From positions 310,001 to 374,000 of the forward strand of contig JAHLEH010000002.1 of NCBI GenBank assembly GCA_018883545.1: 64,000 nt of DNA, in the 5' to 3' direction. Below are positions 25,285-34,878 of this stretch, piece by piece (the first letter of the stretch is position 1; the number at the start of each line of letters is the position of its first letter). Made by a program: the position numbers and the translations under genes. This DNA is from Marixanthotalea marina. Lineage in GTDB: Bacteria > Bacteroidota > Bacteroidia > Flavobacteriales > Flavobacteriaceae. A model generated the notes under the pieces. That model worked only from the letters and a program-made list of their open reading frames with translations. It searched no databases and was not told the origin of the DNA.

Positions 25285-25725
25285 ATGAAGATGAGAACGA
25301 TTTTAATAGTTTTAACCCTGTGCCTATCTCTTAGCACCTTTGCGCAACGAGATAAAATTAAAAGCCTTAAAGTGGCTTTTATAACAGAAAAACTGAACCT
25401 TACTGAAAAAGAAGCCCAACAATTTTGGCCTATATACAATGCCTATGATAATACAGTAAGCAACCTTAAATACAATGAATTTGGAAAGGTAATTCATGAA
25501 ATTAGAGAAAACTATGCTACCATTTCTGACGATAAAGCAAATGAACTTTTAGATAAAGCTTTAGATATACAAACCAAAATACATTCTGAAGAGATTAATT
25601 TAGTCAAGAAACTTCGAAACATTATTTCGGCAAAAAAGATTTTAGGACTAAAAAATGCTGAAGAAGACTTCGATAGAAAAATGTTTGAAGAATGGAACAA
25701 AAGACGGCGAGACCGAAATAATTAA
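25285..25725 (+). CDS. Periplasmic Spy/CpxP-like sensor in the ECF sigma operon
   Basis: A 146-residue exported helical protein: signal peptide about 1-21 (cleavage after TFAQ), then LNLTEKEAQQFWPIYNAYD (about 38-56), the LTxxEAxxFWPhY motif of sensor-of-ECF-sigma proteins in Flavobacteriia. It ends in basic NKRRRDRNN. By analogy with Spy/CpxP it would bind misfolded proteins or metals and relay envelope stress. It starts 6 bp after the putative anti-sigma gene. A second ATG two codons downstream is an equally possible start. Confidence 0.78.
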   Translation: MKMRTILIVLTLCLSLSTFAQRDKIKSLKVAFITEKLNLTEKEAQQFWPIYNAYDNTVSNLKYNEFGKVIHEIRENYATISDDKANELLDKALDIQTKIHSEEINLVKKLRNIISAKKILGLKNAEEDFDRKMFEEWNKRRRDRNN

Positions 25726-25775
25726 TAAAAAAATCAACTTTTAAAACTTACCTTTGCATTCTTATTTATAACAAG

Positions 25776-26987
25776 ATGCGATTACACAGAAACTTATGCT
25801 TTGCCGTTATTGATGGATTGACCTTAATTTTCAATGAAGGTAATTACGCCGATAAAGTAATTCAACAACTATTAAAACGTGACAAACGTTGGGGTGCACG
25901 TGACCGCGCCTTTGTTGCTGAAACCACTTATGATATTGTAAGGTGGAAGCGTTTGTATGCCGAAATTGCAGAAGTAAAAGAACCTTTTGACAGAGATAAC
26001 CTATGGCGTATGTTTGCCGTTTGGGCGACCCTAAAAGGCATAAAATTACCTGATTGGAAATATTTTATAGATACACCTACACGTAAAATAAAAGGCAAGT
26101 TTGATGAATTGTCTAAAATCAGAAAGTTTAAAGAATCCATTCCGGATTGGTTAGATGAACTTGGTGCAAAAGAACTTGGCGAAGGCGTTTGGACAAAAGA
26201 AATAGCAGCATTAAACGACCAAGCCGATGTTATTTTAAGGGTCAATACCTTAAAAACAACCAAAGAAAAACTACAAGAAGAACTATTCGATTTGGGACAT
26301 GAAACTGAGTTCCTTCCAAACTATCCAAATGCCCTTAAATTAAAAGAGCGCGCTAATGTATTTACTACAGAAGCTTTTAAAAACGGTCTTTTCGAAGTCC
26401 AAGATGCTTCGTCACAATTGGTAGCCGACTTTTTAAATGTACAACCAGGTATGCGTGTGGTTGATGCCTGTGCAGGTGCTGGCGGCAAAACATTGCACAT
26501 TGCTTCTTTAATGGAAAATAAAGGTCAGATAATAGCCTTAGATATTTTTGAAAACAAACTGAAAGAACTAAAACGGCGTGCCAAACGCAACGGTGCCCAC
26601 AACATAGAAACCAGAGCGATTGATTCTACTAAAGTCATTAAAAAATTACATGACAGTGTAGATCGTGTATTGATTGATGCACCTTGTTCTGGGCTGGGTG
26701 TTTTGCGCAGAAACCCAGATGCCAAATGGAAACTGGAACCACAATTTATTGAGGATATTAAAAAAACGCAGCAAGATATTTTACAGCAATACAGTAAAAT
26801 GGTAAAAGCAGGCGGACAACTCGTTTATGCCACGTGTTCCGTTTTGCCTTCAGAAAACCAATACCAGGTGGACACGTTTTTGAAATCGGATGCTGGAAAA
26901 GATTTTTCATTGATTAAAGACCAAAAAATATTAGCCCACAAATCAGGTTTTGACGGGTTTTATATGGCCTTAATGGAAAGAAAATAA
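25776..26987 (+). CDS. RsmB/NOP-family RNA m5C methyltransferase
   Basis: A 403-residue SAM-dependent RNA cytosine-5 methylase. The N-terminal NusB-like helical part is about 1-150. The Rossmann part has the SAM loop VDACAGAGGKTLHIASL, motif IV DAPCSGLGVLRRNPDAKW and motif VI YATCSVLPSENQ, giving the two cysteines needed for catalysis and release. 16S rRNA C967-type methylation is the closest analogy, but the exact target is not certain. Two neighbouring ATG options near the start change only a few residues. Confidence 0.88.
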   Translation: MRLHRNLCFAVIDGLTLIFNEGNYADKVIQQLLKRDKRWGARDRAFVAETTYDIVRWKRLYAEIAEVKEPFDRDNLWRMFAVWATLKGIKLPDWKYFIDTPTRKIKGKFDELSKIRKFKESIPDWLDELGAKELGEGVWTKEIAALNDQADVILRVNTLKTTKEKLQEELFDLGHETEFLPNYPNALKLKERANVFTTEAFKNGLFEVQDASSQLVADFLNVQPGMRVVDACAGAGGKTLHIASLMENKGQIIALDIFENKLKELKRRAKRNGAHNIETRAIDSTKVIKKLHDSVDRVLIDAPCSGLGVLRRNPDAKWKLEPQFIEDIKKTQQDILQQYSKMVKAGGQLVYATCSVLPSENQYQVDTFLKSDAGKDFSLIKDQKILAHKSGFDGFYMALMERK

Positions 26988-26995
26988 GGTTTTCA

Positions 26996-27028
26996 GTGTC
27001 ATTCTGAACTTGTTTCAGAATCTCATTA
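26996..27028. repeat. Short palindromic intergenic repeat
   Basis: ATTCTGAA-CTTGT-TTCAGAAT (27001-27021), set in GTGTC...CTCATTA, is an 8-bp inverted repeat between the methylase and fructosamine kinase genes. Its wording (TCATTCTGAACTTGTTTCAG) is of a kind commonly scattered between genes in flavobacterial genomes; I see only this copy here. Confidence 0.5.
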
Positions 27029-27046
27029 TCATTTTTATATTTACCC

Positions 27047-27904
27047 ATGAATTCAGAATTTCAAGAATACATTTCCAATCTATTGAATGAAAACGTAACT
27101 AAAATCAATTCAGTATCAGGCGGCGATATTTCAGAAGCTTTTAAAATACGCACTTCCAAAAATGCTTATTTCCTAAAAACAAATCAGGCTTCTACCCTAA
27201 ATATGTTTCAAACGGAAGCGGCCGCTTTAAAACACATTAACGACACTAAAACCATTAAAACGCCCAAAGTTATTGCTGTTGATACCTTTAAAAACAATGC
27301 GTTTTTACTCATGGAATTTATTGAAAGTAAAACACCAACCAATTCCGATTTTGAAACATTAGGTTTTCAATTAGCCGCTTTGCACAGTCATTCTGTCGAT
27401 TATTTTGGGTGGGAACAGGATAATTTTATTGGTACTTTACCTCAAAGCAATACGCTGCATAAATCCTGGGCAGATTTTTACGTTAACGAACGTTTACAAC
27501 CTCAACTAAGACTTGCCAGACAAAGTAATTTACTATCGGGGAATGAATGTCCACCAACAGAAAAAATGCTACAAGCATTACAACCAATGTTTCAAAACAC
27601 AAAACCTTCATTATTGCATGGTGATTTGTGGGGCGGCAATTATATTATTTCCAAAAGTGGAGAGCCTTACTTGATAGACCCTGCCATGTATTACGGCCAT
27701 AGTGAAGTAGATATTGCTATGACTAAACTTTTTGGCGGCTTTGGTGATAATTTCTACAAAGCCTACCATAGTGTTCACCCTGAAGATGCCCATACAACAT
27801 CCAGAATTGATGTTTACCAACTTTACTATTTGTTGGTGCATCTTAACTTATTTGGGAATTCCTATTATGGTTCTGTATCGAGAATACTTCAAAAGTATTT
27901 TTAA
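27047..27904 (+). CDS. Fructosamine kinase family protein
   Basis: A 285-residue aminoglycoside-phosphotransferase-like kinase. FLKTNQAST supplies the nucleotide-loop lysine region, LLMEFIESKTP is the hinge, LLHGDLWGGNYI is the catalytic loop with the HGDLWxGN signature, and LIDPAMYYGHSEVDIAM is the metal-binding segment. It is expected to phosphorylate sugars attached to amines (ribulosamine/fructosamine), a protein deglycation step. Length is normal for the family. It is separated from the methylase by a 59-bp repeat-bearing spacer. Confidence 0.9.
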   Translation: MNSEFQEYISNLLNENVTKINSVSGGDISEAFKIRTSKNAYFLKTNQASTLNMFQTEAAALKHINDTKTIKTPKVIAVDTFKNNAFLLMEFIESKTPTNSDFETLGFQLAALHSHSVDYFGWEQDNFIGTLPQSNTLHKSWADFYVNERLQPQLRLARQSNLLSGNECPPTEKMLQALQPMFQNTKPSLLHGDLWGGNYIISKSGEPYLIDPAMYYGHSEVDIAMTKLFGGFGDNFYKAYHSVHPEDAHTTSRIDVYQLYYLLVHLNLFGNSYYGSVSRILQKYF

Positions 27905-27945
27905 TTCTTGTCATTGTCTTAGTCGAATCTTAGATTTCCTGCGAA

Positions 27946-28035
27946 TCCCGATAGCTATCGGGAAGGAACTCAGGCAACAATTGTTTAAATATAGATTCCG
28001 CATCAAGCCTGCCTATCGGCAGACAGGTGTGGAAT
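27946..28035. repeat. Palindromic intergenic repeat cluster
   Basis: The 18-bp perfect palindrome TCCCGATAGCTATCGGGA (27946-27963) recurs identically at 63467-63484. A second hairpin CCTGCC-tatc-GGCAGacAGG lies at 28008-28027 and the element ends GGAATGACA. It occupies the gap between the fructosamine kinase gene and purL. Confidence 0.75.
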
Positions 28036-28127
28036 GACAATGTAAATCAAAAGCAATCTGTTGAAAATAGTGTTAATAATCCGCAACGGTTTCCATAAAA
28101 AACCAAAGATTAATGCCCAAAAAAGTG

Positions 28128-28135
28128 TATTTTTG
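28128..28135 (+). promoter_or_regulatory. -7 box of purL
   Basis: TATTTTTG fits TAnnTTTG exactly, 32 bp before the purL start. No TTTG is found 18-21 bp upstream. No purine riboswitch-like structure was recognised in the leader. Confidence 0.45.
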
Positions 28136-28167
28136 CATTTTCAAAATACAACCTTAATACATCTACA

Positions 28168-31100
28168 ATGATTCATTTCTTTGGAAACGTAAACAGCAAG
28201 TTATATGCTGTTCAAACAACAAAAGAATTATCACCTGAAAGTATCTTAAAATTAAATTGGCTTTTTGGCAACCAGCCTAAAATAGAACAAGCATCTCTGG
28301 ATGCTTTTTTTGTTGGCCCCAGAGCAGCCATGATAACACCTTGGAGTACCAATGCTGTTGAAATTACCCAAAACATGGGGATTTCAGGCATTATAAGAAT
28401 TGAAGAATTCAAAGCCGTTTCAAAAGATTTTAAGGATTTCGACCCGATGATTTCAGAGAAATTCAACGGTTTAAATCAAGAATCATTTACCATAAATATT
28501 CAGCCCGAACCTATTCTGAATATTGAAGACATTGCGGCTTACAACGAACAGGAAGGGTTATCGCTAAGTGAAGAAGAAGTTGCATATTTAGAAGGCGTTT
28601 CCAAAAAAATTGGTCGTCCTTTAACCGATTCTGAAGTATTTGGGTTTTCGCAAGTAAATAGCGAACATTGCCGACATAAAATATTTAACGGCACCTTTGT
28701 TATTGATGGCAAAGAAAAACCAACATCGCTTTTTAAACTCATTAGAAAAACATCTGAAACGAATCCAAATAGTATTGTTTCAGCTTATAAAGATAACGTC
28801 GCTTTTATTGAAGGACCAAAGGTGGAACAATTTGCACCAACACGTGCTGATGTGCCCGATTATTATACTACTAAAGATTTTGATTCAGTAATCTCGCTAA
28901 AAGCCGAAACCCATAATTTCCCAACCACTGTAGAGCCCTTTAATGGTGCAGCAACTGGTTCCGGTGGTGAAATCCGCGACCGATTGGCTGGCGGTAAAGG
29001 CTCCATTCCATTAGCTGGAACAGCCGTTTATATGACGTCCTATTCCCGTTTGGACGCAAACAGACCTTGGGAAAAAGCCTTTCCTGAGCGCAAATGGCTC
29101 TACCAAACGCCTATGGATATTTTAATAAAAGCCAGTAATGGGGCTTCCGATTTTGGTAACAAATTTGGTCAGCCACTTATTTGTGGTTCCGTATTAACAT
29201 TTGAACATGAAGAAGATGCCAGAAAACTAGGCTTTGACAAAGTAATTATGCAAGCTGGCGGTATAGGTTATGGCAAAAAAAACCAAGCCAAAAAAGACAA
29301 ACCACAAACTGGTGATAAAATAGTGATTCTTGGTGGTGAAAATTATCGTATTGGTATGGGTGGCGCGGCAGTATCTAGTGCTGACACAGGTGAATTTGCT
29401 TCAGGTATTGAATTGAATGCCGTACAACGTTCTAACCCAGAAATGCAAAAACGAGCGGCAAATGCGGTGCGTGGCATGGTAGAAAGTGATGAAAATTACA
29501 TAGTTTCCATTCACGACCATGGCGCTGGTGGCCACCTAAACTGCTTATCTGAATTGGTTGAAGAAACAGGTGGTAACATAGATTTGGATGCACTTCCTGT
29601 TGGTGACCCAACATTATCCGATAAAGAAATTATAGGTAACGAATCCCAAGAGCGTATGGGCTTGGTGATCGACAAAGAACATATTGATATTTTACAGCGC
29701 ATCGCAGACAGAGAGCGCTCGCCCATGTACAAGGTTGGCGATGTTACAGGCGATAACCGTTTTACATTCGAATCTAAAACCAACGGCCATAAACCTATGG
29801 ATTTGGCTATGGAAGATATGTTTGGTAGCTCTCCAAAGACCATTATGACTGATAAAACAGTCGAAAGAAATTATAATGAGCTTTCATATGCTCAGGAAAA
29901 TTTTCATACATATCTAGAGCAAATTTTACAACTAGAGGCTGTAGCTTGTAAAGATTGGTTAACCAACAAGGTAGATCGTTGCGTTGGCGGTAAAGTAGCC
30001 AAACAACAATGTGCTGGGCCATTGCAATTACCATTAAACAATGTTGGTGTAATGGCATTGGACTATAAAGGCAAAGAAGGTATTGCAACTTCTATTGGCC
30101 ACTCTCCTATTTCTGGATTGATTAACCCCGTTGCTGGTAGTAGAAATTCCATTTCCGAAGCTTTAACAAATATTATTTGGGCTCCTTTAAAAGACGGTTT
30201 AAAAAGTGTGTCGCTTTCAGCCAACTGGATGTGGCCTTGTAAAAATGAAGGTGAAGACGCCCGTTTGTACAAAGCTGTGGAGGCTGTTTCTGAATTTGCG
30301 ATTGATTTGGGAATCAATGTACCAACTGGCAAGGACTCCCTTTCTATGAAACAAAAATATCCTAACGAAGAAGTAATAGCTCCTGGAACGGTTATTATTT
30401 CTGCTGCTGGGAGTTGTAACAACATTACTAAAGTAATCGAACCCGTTTTAAAAAGAAACGCAGGTAATATTTATTACATAAACCTTTCCCAAGACCATTT
30501 TAAATTAGGTGGCAGCTCATTTGCCCAAGTGTTAAACAAAATCGGTAATGAAACACCAACCGTTAAAAATGCCGCGTATGTTAAAACGGTTTTCAACACA
30601 ATACAACAATTAATAAAAAACGACCAAATTGTTGCCGGACACGATGTCGCTTCAGGTGGTTTGATTACAACTTTGTTGGAAATGTGTTTTGCTGATACCG
30701 ATTTGGGGGCTGAATTAAATCTTTCCGCTTTAGCTGAAAAAGATTCATTAAAACTGTTATTCTCTGAAAATGCTGGCATCGTGATTCAATCAAAAGATGC
30801 TTCCATTGAAACAACTTTATCTGAAGCAAATATTGAATTTTTCAACATTGGAAGTGTGACTGAAAATGGTGTGTTAAACATTACAAATGGCACTGATATT
30901 TTCAATTTAAATATTTCAGAATTAAGGGATACGTGGTACAAAACCTCTTTCTTGTTAGACCAAAAACAAACTGCAAATGGTTTGGCAAAAGATCGATTTG
31001 ATAATTACAAAAACCAACCACTTCAATATGTTTTCCCAAAACATTTTACTGGAAAGTTAGAAGATGTCACTTCGAGTGATTCGCCACAAGCGAATCGTAT

Positions 31101-31854
31101 CGAGAAGCCGAAAGCCGCTATTTTACGCGAAAAAGGAAGCAACAGCGAACGTGAGATGGCAAACGCTATGTATTTAGCCGGTTTCGATGTTAAAGACGTA
31201 CACATGACCGATTTAATTTCTGGCCGTGAAACGTTGGAAGATATTCAGTTTTTAGGTGCCGTTGGTGGCTTTTCCAACTCCGATGTTTTAGGGTCTGCCA
31301 AAGGTTGGGCTGGCGCTATTAAATACAACGAAAAAGCCAATAAAGCCATTCAGGATTTCTTTAAAAGAGAAGATACGCTTTCTGTAGGTATCTGTAATGG
31401 TTGTCAGTTATTCATGGAATTAGAAGAAATCAACCCTGACCATGAAGTGCACGGAAAAATGACTTATAACGAATCACATAAACACGAAAGCGCCTTTACA
31501 TCAGTTAAAATTCAAGAGAACAATTCAATTATGCTATCCACATTGGCAGGTTCTACTTTGGGTGTTTGGATTTCACATGGTGAAGGTAAATTTAGTTTAC
31601 CATACACCGAAGACCAATATAACATTGTGGCGAAATACGGGTATGCTGAATACCCACATAACCCTAATGGTTCTGATTTTAATACGGCCATGATGTGTGA
31701 TAAAACAGGGCGACATTTGGTAACCATGCCACATATTGAGCGTTCTACGTTCCAATGGAATTGGGCGTATTATCCTATAGGTAGAAAAGATGAAGTCTCC
31801 CCTTGGTTGGAAGCGTTTGTAAATGCCCGAAAATGGATTGAAAACAAAAAATAA
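28168..31854 (+). CDS. purL: Phosphoribosylformylglycinamidine synthase (large single-chain PurL)
   Basis: A 1228-residue enzyme for the fourth step of purine synthesis (FGAR + Gln + ATP to FGAM). The N-terminal domain is followed by the AIRS-like synthetase region (VNSEHCRHKIFNG, LKAETHNFPTTVEPFNGAAT, SIHDHGAGGHLNCLSEL, PTGKDSLSMK) and the C-terminal glutaminase (about 1000-1228: KAAILREKGSNSEREM, SVGICNGCQLF with nucleophile Cys1076, and late His/Glu of the triad). This is the gammaproteobacterial/eukaryotic-style long form, not the PurL-PurQ-PurS split form. Monocistronic with a strong terminator. Confidence 0.97.
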   Translation: MIHFFGNVNSKLYAVQTTKELSPESILKLNWLFGNQPKIEQASLDAFFVGPRAAMITPWSTNAVEITQNMGISGIIRIEEFKAVSKDFKDFDPMISEKFNGLNQESFTINIQPEPILNIEDIAAYNEQEGLSLSEEEVAYLEGVSKKIGRPLTDSEVFGFSQVNSEHCRHKIFNGTFVIDGKEKPTSLFKLIRKTSETNPNSIVSAYKDNVAFIEGPKVEQFAPTRADVPDYYTTKDFDSVISLKAETHNFPTTVEPFNGAATGSGGEIRDRLAGGKGSIPLAGTAVYMTSYSRLDANRPWEKAFPERKWLYQTPMDILIKASNGASDFGNKFGQPLICGSVLTFEHEEDARKLGFDKVIMQAGGIGYGKKNQAKKDKPQTGDKIVILGGENYRIGMGGAAVSSADTGEFASGIELNAVQRSNPEMQKRAANAVRGMVESDENYIVSIHDHGAGGHLNCLSELVEETGGNIDLDALPVGDPTLSDKEIIGNESQERMGLVIDKEHIDILQRIADRERSPMYKVGDVTGDNRFTFESKTNGHKPMDLAMEDMFGSSPKTIMTDKTVERNYNELSYAQENFHTYLEQILQLEAVACKDWLTNKVDRCVGGKVAKQQCAGPLQLPLNNVGVMALDYKGKEGIATSIGHSPISGLINPVAGSRNSISEALTNIIWAPLKDGLKSVSLSANWMWPCKNEGEDARLYKAVEAVSEFAIDLGINVPTGKDSLSMKQKYPNEEVIAPGTVIISAAGSCNNITKVIEPVLKRNAGNIYYINLSQDHFKLGGSSFAQVLNKIGNETPTVKNAAYVKTVFNTIQQLIKNDQIVAGHDVASGGLITTLLEMCFADTDLGAELNLSALAEKDSLKLLFSENAGIVIQSKDASIETTLSEANIEFFNIGSVTENGVLNITNGTDIFNLNISELRDTWYKTSFLLDQKQTANGLAKDRFDNYKNQPLQYVFPKHFTGKLEDVTSSDSPQANRIEKPKAAILREKGSNSEREMANAMYLAGFDVKDVHMTDLISGRETLEDIQFLGAVGGFSNSDVLGSAKGWAGAIKYNEKANKAIQDFFKREDTLSVGICNGCQLFMELEEINPDHEVHGKMTYNESHKHESAFTSVKIQENNSIMLSTLAGSTLGVWISHGEGKFSLPYTEDQYNIVAKYGYAEYPHNPNGSDFNTAMMCDKTGRHLVTMPHIERSTFQWNWAYYPIGRKDEVSPWLEAFVNARKWIENKK

Positions 31855-31870
31855 TACCACTTAAAAATAC

Positions 31871-31907
31871 AAAAAGCCCAACTGCAAAACAGCTGGGCTT
31901 TTTTTTG
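31871..31907. terminator. Bidirectional terminator between purL and ppdK
   Basis: AAAAAGCCCA pairs with TGGGCTTTTT with an inner CTG/CAG stem, followed by eight T on plus and an A-run (T on minus) on the other side. The inner A-C mismatch becomes a G-U pair on the minus strand. Confidence 0.88.
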
Positions 31908-31922
31908 AAAAAATTATTAATA

Positions 31923-34652
31923 CTACATAGCTTCTTTTATTACAGCTTGCGCTGCAACCAATCTCGCAATGGGAACCCTAAAAGGTGAGCAACTCACATA
32001 GTTCATGCCTGCATTGTAGCAAAACTCAACGGAGCTTGGTTCGCCACCATGTTCGCCACAAATGCCTACTTTTAAATTGGGTTTTACACTGCGCCCTCTT
32101 TCAGTTCCTATTGTAATCAATTGGCCTACACCTTCTTGATCTAACACTTCAAAAGGATCGACTTTTAAAATGCCTTTCTCAATATAAATTGGCAGGAATT
32201 TACCAGCATCATCACGAGAATAACCAAAGGTCATTTGGGTTAAATCATTAGTTCCAAAAGAGAAGAAATCAGCTTTCTGTGCAATTTTATCTGCCATTAA
32301 CGCTGCTCGTGGAATTTCAATCATGGTTCCAACTAAATATTCTATCGTATCTTTACGTTCTTCAAAAACAGTTTGAGCCGTATGTCTGATAATCTGTTCT
32401 TGCATTTCAAACTCTTTAACAGTTCCTACCAATGGTACCATAATTTCAGGCTTAGTAAATACGCCCTTGGCTTTTAGGTTCAGTGCTGCTTCAACAATGG
32501 CCCGAGTTTGCATTTCAGTGATTTCAGGATAGGTATTTCCTAACCTGCAGCCTCTATGCCCTAACATGGGGTTAAACTCTTCCAATTCGGCCACTTTATT
32601 TTTAACGGCTTGCAATGAAATATGCATTTCTTCCGCCAATTCTTTTTGGGTTGCCAATTGATGGGGCACAAATTCATGCAGTGGAGGATCTAACAAGCGA
32701 ATGGTTACAGGAAAACCTTCCATTGCTTCAAAAATACCTTCAAAGTCCGAACGCTGCATGGGCAACAGTTCATTCAAGGCTTGTTTTCTTCCTTTTACGG
32801 TATCAGCCAAAATCATTTCCCGCATCGCTTTAATCCTATCGACTTCAAAAAACATATGCTCAGTACGAGTTAAACCAATACCCTCTGCTCCAAAATTCCT
32901 AGCTACCAAAGCGTCTTTGGGTGTATCGGCATTGGTCCTGACTTTCATAACACTGAACTTATCTGCCAATTTCATTATTTCAGCAAATTCGCCTGTTAAT
33001 TCAGGTTCTTTAGTCGCCACTTTACCTTCAATAATATTACCAGTAGAGCCATTTAAGGAAATCCAATCACCTTCGTGGTATTCATGATCTCCCACGGTCA
33101 TCGTTCTGGTTTTATAATTAATTTTTAAAGCGCCTGCACCAGACACACAACATTTGCCCATACCCCTAGCCACTACAGCCGCATGGGATGTCATACCCCC
33201 ACGAGCGGTTAAAATACCTTTGGCAAGATTCATACCTTCTAAATCTTCAGGAGATGTTTCTATGCGTACAAGAATGGTGTTTTTAAATTTAGCTGCTTCA
33301 TCAGCAAAAAACACTATTTTACCTGTTGCAGCTCCAGGTGAGGCTGGCAGTCCTTGCGCTATTACATGAGCAGTTTTTAAAGCATCTGGATCAAAAATAG
33401 GGTGTAATAACTCATCTAATTTATTGGGCTCTACCCTTAACAATGCTTCCTCCTCGCTAATCAAGCCTTCATTCAATAAATCAACCGCAATTTTAACCAT
33501 GGCCGCTCCAGTACGTTTACCGTTTCTTGTTTGAAGAATCCAAAGTTTACCGTCTTGAATGGTAAACTCCATGTCTTGCATATCACGATAATGTTTTTCC
33601 AATATTTCTTGGTAGCCATTCAATTCGTTATAGATATCTGGCATTAATTCTTCTAATGAGGGATAGTTTTCAATTCGTTCTTCCTCTTCAATTCTAGCCA
33701 ATTCGGCCCAACGTTGGGAACCCAACTTAGTAATTTGTTGAGGCGTTCTTACACCAGCAACCACATCTTCTCCTTGAGCGTTTACCAAATATTCTCCATT
33801 AAATACATTTTCGCCCGTACCGGCGTCGCGGGTAAAGCAAACACCAGTTGCAGAATTATTACCCATATTGCCATATACCATTGCCTGAACGTTTACAGCA
33901 GTTCCCCAGTCTTCTGGATAACCATGCATTTTTCTGTAGTAAATGGCACGATCGCCATTCCAGCTATTAAAAACAGCTATGATAGCTCCCCATAATTGTT
34001 TCCACGGATCGGTTGGAAAATTATGTCCAGTTCTCTTCTTAACAGCATCTTTAAAGTCATAAACCAAATCTTTTAAATCTTGAACGGTAAATTCAGTATC
34101 CAATTTAATACCTCTTTTTTCCTTAAGATGATCCATAATTTCTTCAAACGGATCAATATCTTCTTTAGAAGCGGGCTTCATACCTAAAACAACACCGCCA
34201 TACATTTGAATGAAACGGCGGTACGAGTCCCAAGCAAAATGCTCATTATTGGTTTTTTTGGCCAAACCTATAACTACCTCATCGTTTATTCCTAAATTCA
34301 AAACGGTATCCATCATACCAGGCATAGAGACTCGAGCTCCTGAACGTACCGAAACAAGTAATGGATTTTCCTTATCTCCAAATTTAGCCTCCATCAACGA
34401 TTCTATATTTGCAATAGATTCTTCGACTTCCAATTTTAAATTCTCTATTACAGTCTCTTCACCCAAAAGGTTATATTCTGTACAAACATCAGTTGTAATT
34501 GTAAAACCTGGAGGCACAGGTATTCCAATAGAACTCATTTCTGCCAAGTTGGCTCCTTTACCCCCAAGCAGATTTTTCATTTTACTATTACCATCGGCAG
34601 ACTTGCTTCCAAATCTAAAAACTCTGGTTTTTGCTTCTTCTAGTAGTTCCAT
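31923..34652 (-). CDS. ppdK: Pyruvate, phosphate dikinase
   Basis: A 909-residue enzyme interconverting pyruvate + ATP + Pi and PEP + AMP + PPi. The N-terminal ATP-grasp domain includes LLGGKGANLAEMSSIGIPVP, the swivelling domain has GGMTSHAAVVARGMGKCCVS with phospho-carrier His490, and the C-terminal TIM barrel has EGIGLTRTEHMFF and GICGEHGGEP. All are intact and length is normal. It can run toward PEP for gluconeogenesis or toward ATP with PPi. Its upstream region holds an FNR-like palindrome in the same position as at the cbb3 locus, suggesting redox control. Monocistronic. Confidence 0.97.
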   Translation of the reverse strand: MELLEEAKTRVFRFGSKSADGNSKMKNLLGGKGANLAEMSSIGIPVPPGFTITTDVCTEYNLLGEETVIENLKLEVEESIANIESLMEAKFGDKENPLLVSVRSGARVSMPGMMDTVLNLGINDEVVIGLAKKTNNEHFAWDSYRRFIQMYGGVVLGMKPASKEDIDPFEEIMDHLKEKRGIKLDTEFTVQDLKDLVYDFKDAVKKRTGHNFPTDPWKQLWGAIIAVFNSWNGDRAIYYRKMHGYPEDWGTAVNVQAMVYGNMGNNSATGVCFTRDAGTGENVFNGEYLVNAQGEDVVAGVRTPQQITKLGSQRWAELARIEEEERIENYPSLEELMPDIYNELNGYQEILEKHYRDMQDMEFTIQDGKLWILQTRNGKRTGAAMVKIAVDLLNEGLISEEEALLRVEPNKLDELLHPIFDPDALKTAHVIAQGLPASPGAATGKIVFFADEAAKFKNTILVRIETSPEDLEGMNLAKGILTARGGMTSHAAVVARGMGKCCVSGAGALKINYKTRTMTVGDHEYHEGDWISLNGSTGNIIEGKVATKEPELTGEFAEIMKLADKFSVMKVRTNADTPKDALVARNFGAEGIGLTRTEHMFFEVDRIKAMREMILADTVKGRKQALNELLPMQRSDFEGIFEAMEGFPVTIRLLDPPLHEFVPHQLATQKELAEEMHISLQAVKNKVAELEEFNPMLGHRGCRLGNTYPEITEMQTRAIVEAALNLKAKGVFTKPEIMVPLVGTVKEFEMQEQIIRHTAQTVFEERKDTIEYLVGTMIEIPRAALMADKIAQKADFFSFGTNDLTQMTFGYSRDDAGKFLPIYIEKGILKVDPFEVLDQEGVGQLITIGTERGRSVKPNLKVGICGEHGGEPSSVEFCYNAGMNYVSCSPFRVPIARLVAAQAVIKEAM

Positions 34653-34695
34653 AATTTATATTTTTTTCTTAGTTGACATTTCATAATTATGGTAC

Positions 34696-34739
34696 TAAAA
34701 TTAAACCCATAAAAATTGAAATTCAATGACTTAAATCAT
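34696..34739 (-). promoter_or_regulatory. FNR/FixK-like site and -7 box upstream of ppdK
   Basis: Palindrome ATGACTTAAATCAT (34726-34739) is centred 36.5 bp from the end of a minus-strand -7 box TAATTTTA (complement of 34696-34703, one mismatch to TAnnTTTG). The same motif and spacing occur at three other promoters in this window. Confidence 0.65.
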
Positions 34740-34821
34740 GTTTCTATAGTATTAATTTCAGTTTTCAACAAATACCTTTTATAGTCGACTCATTAGCTAT
34801 GCTATTGCTTTTCTATTGCAA

Positions 34822-34851
34822 TTTGAAAATCGTTATTAATTTCTTATTTTG
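34822..34851 (+). promoter_or_regulatory. Promoter of the acyl-CoA ligase gene
   Basis: TTTG (34822-34825), 18 bp, TTATTTTG (34844-34851, one mismatch). It overlaps the TTG at 34849, which argues that this TTG is not a start codon. Confidence 0.6.
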
Positions 34852-34878
34852 CATTGGTACAATTTACCCACTGAACTA

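Noticed and set aside
27905-28167. A purine riboswitch before purL
   Set aside because: The gap is taken up by palindromic repeats and a -7 box; no three-way junction-like conserved core was recognised.
34849-34878. TTG start adding ten residues to the acyl-CoA ligase
   Set aside because: The TTG lies inside a TTTG-N18-TTATTTTG promoter, and the ATG at 34879 gives the normal family N-terminus.
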